Shown: positions 5,660 through 6,144 of the stretch, in pieces
Layout: each line of letters starts with the position of its first letter
How positions within the stretch are numbered: the stretch's first letter is position 1
Assembly (NCBI GenBank): GCA_910585165.1
Contig: CAJUBX010000099.1
Coordinates: 1 to 6,144 of the forward strand
DNA from: an uncultured Oscillibacter sp.
GTDB taxonomy: Bacteria > Bacillota > Clostridia > Oscillospirales > Oscillospiraceae
DNA length: 6,144 nucleotides
Reading direction: 5' to 3'
Program-made: the position numbers and the translations under genes
The notes under the pieces: model-generated
Seen by the model: only the letters and a program-made list of their open reading frames with translations
Told to the model about the DNA's origin: nothing
Databases searched by the model: none

Positions 5660-5738
5660 CCTGCTTTTCTTGAAAGAAAAGCAGGCAAAAGAACTTTAGC
5701 TCGCTCCGACAGCCTGGTGATGATCCAAGCCGAAGCGA
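5660..5738. repeat. Two-hairpin intercistronic element between delta and alpha genes
   Basis: The 108-nt gap between the delta and alpha genes contrasts with the 4-nt overlap just upstream. It opens right after the delta stop with CCTGCTTTTCTT (5660-5671) and its exact complement AAGAAAAGCAGG (5674-5685), a long hairpin with a tiny loop and no T-run after it. A second, weaker pair is TCGCTCCGAC (5701-5710) with GCCGAAGCGA (5729-5738), 8 of 10 pairing. It could be an RNA-processing or stabilising structure, a partial terminator that lowers downstream expression, or an inserted REP-like repeat. Only a genome-wide copy count would decide. Confidence 0.55.
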
Positions 5739-5767
5739 CGACAACCTAGAATGAAGGGGACCAATCA

Positions 5768-6144
5768 ATGAGTATCAGAGAACGTTTATCGGGCAACGAG
5801 GCCGTTGCCTACGCCATGAAGCAGATCAACCCGGACGTCATGGGCGCGTACCCCATTACGCCCAGCACCGAAATTCCCCAGTACTTCTCCGCTTACGTCG
5901 ATAACGGCGAGGTGGATACCGAGTTCATCGCCGTGGAGTCCGAGCATTCCGCCATGTCCACCTGCATCGGCGCGGAGGCGGCGGGCTGCCGGGCCATTTC
6001 CGCCACCAGCTCCTGCGGCCTCATCTACATGGCCGAGATGCTGTATGTGGCCGCCTCCGACCGCCTGCCCATCACGTTGGCCGTTTCCTGCCGGGCCCTC
6101 AGCGGCCCCATCAACATCAACAACGACCACTCCGACGCCATGGC
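5768..6144 (+). CDS. porA: 2-oxoacid:ferredoxin oxidoreductase, alpha subunit (partial)
   Basis: The first 125 codons of the alpha subunit; the gene runs off the right edge. Family signatures are AYPITPSTEIP (27-37), VESEHSAM (56-63), ATSSCGL (79-85) and CRALSGPININNDHSD (108-123). The YPITP threonine (Thr31) and the arginine of the RAL segment (Arg109) are positions used for substrate contact in related enzymes. Cys83 and Cys108 occupy positions where, from memory, many relatives have Gln and Asn. The start is set by AAGGGGA (5754-5760), 7 nt before ATG. The order gamma-delta-alpha predicts a beta subunit (thiamine-diphosphate binding) just outside the window. It probably shares the operon promoter at 4685, although the structured spacer before it could alter its expression. 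Confidence 0.93.
   Translation, partial: MSIRERLSGNEAVAYAMKQINPDVMGAYPITPSTEIPQYFSAYVDNGEVDTEFIAVESEHSAMSTCIGAEAAGCRAISATSSCGLIYMAEMLYVAASDRLPITLAVSCRALSGPININNDHSDAM

Noticed and set aside
5660..5685. The hairpin after the delta subunit as a Rho-independent terminator
   Set aside because: No T-run follows the second arm, the loop is only about 2 nt, and the alpha subunit of the same complex lies directly downstream.

Overview
The window looks like a chromosomal segment from a GC-rich anaerobic member of the Clostridia, most likely a gut Oscillospiraceae-type organism. The basis is GC-rich codon use, AAAGGAG/AGGAGG ribosome binding sites, strict-anaerobe ferredoxin oxidoreductase genes and short AT-rich intergenic stretches. 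The taxon is inferred from style, not from a marker gene. No rRNA, tRNA, CRISPR array or complete insertion sequence is present.

Layout. Positions 1-311 form an AT-richer stretch with no supportable gene; it holds a perfect 16-bp palindrome and half of an 11-bp inverted repeat. A promoter (312-379) drives an NhaC-family sodium-coupled transporter (482-1894, +), which ends at a strong hairpin terminator (1922-1951). A LysR-type regulator faces it convergently (1985-2950, -). Upstream of the regulator lies a 166-bp element with perfect 41-bp inverted ends and TA flanks, resembling a MITE. Beyond it is a perfect TTGACA-N17-TATAAT promoter for the regulator, then an operator-like block and promoter firing the other way into a methionine gamma-lyase gene (3462-4655, +), which ends in an 11-bp-stem terminator (4671-4703). 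A second operon starts from a promoter that overlaps this terminator. It encodes the gamma, delta and (cut by the window end) alpha subunits of a four-subunit 2-oxoacid:ferredoxin oxidoreductase.

How the genes fit together (inference). The transporter would bring in methionine or a related amino acid. The lyase splits methionine into methanethiol, ammonia and 2-oxobutanoate. The oxidoreductase would convert 2-oxobutanoate plus CoA into propionyl-CoA, CO2 and reduced ferredoxin. This reads as a compact methionine-fermentation locus. The strongest new evidence is regulatory: the transporter and lyase promoters share a block starting TATCACTRAAACCG, placed exactly 59 bp before an extended -10 (TGCTATAAT or TGCTATACT) in both. 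The identity is concentrated in this block and the -10, as expected for a common LysR operator. The third promoter, in front of the oxidoreductase, has a similar extended -10 but lacks the block.

The other point of note is that the MITE-like element begins at the predicted transcription start of the regulator, so it would form nearly all of that gene's 5' leader.
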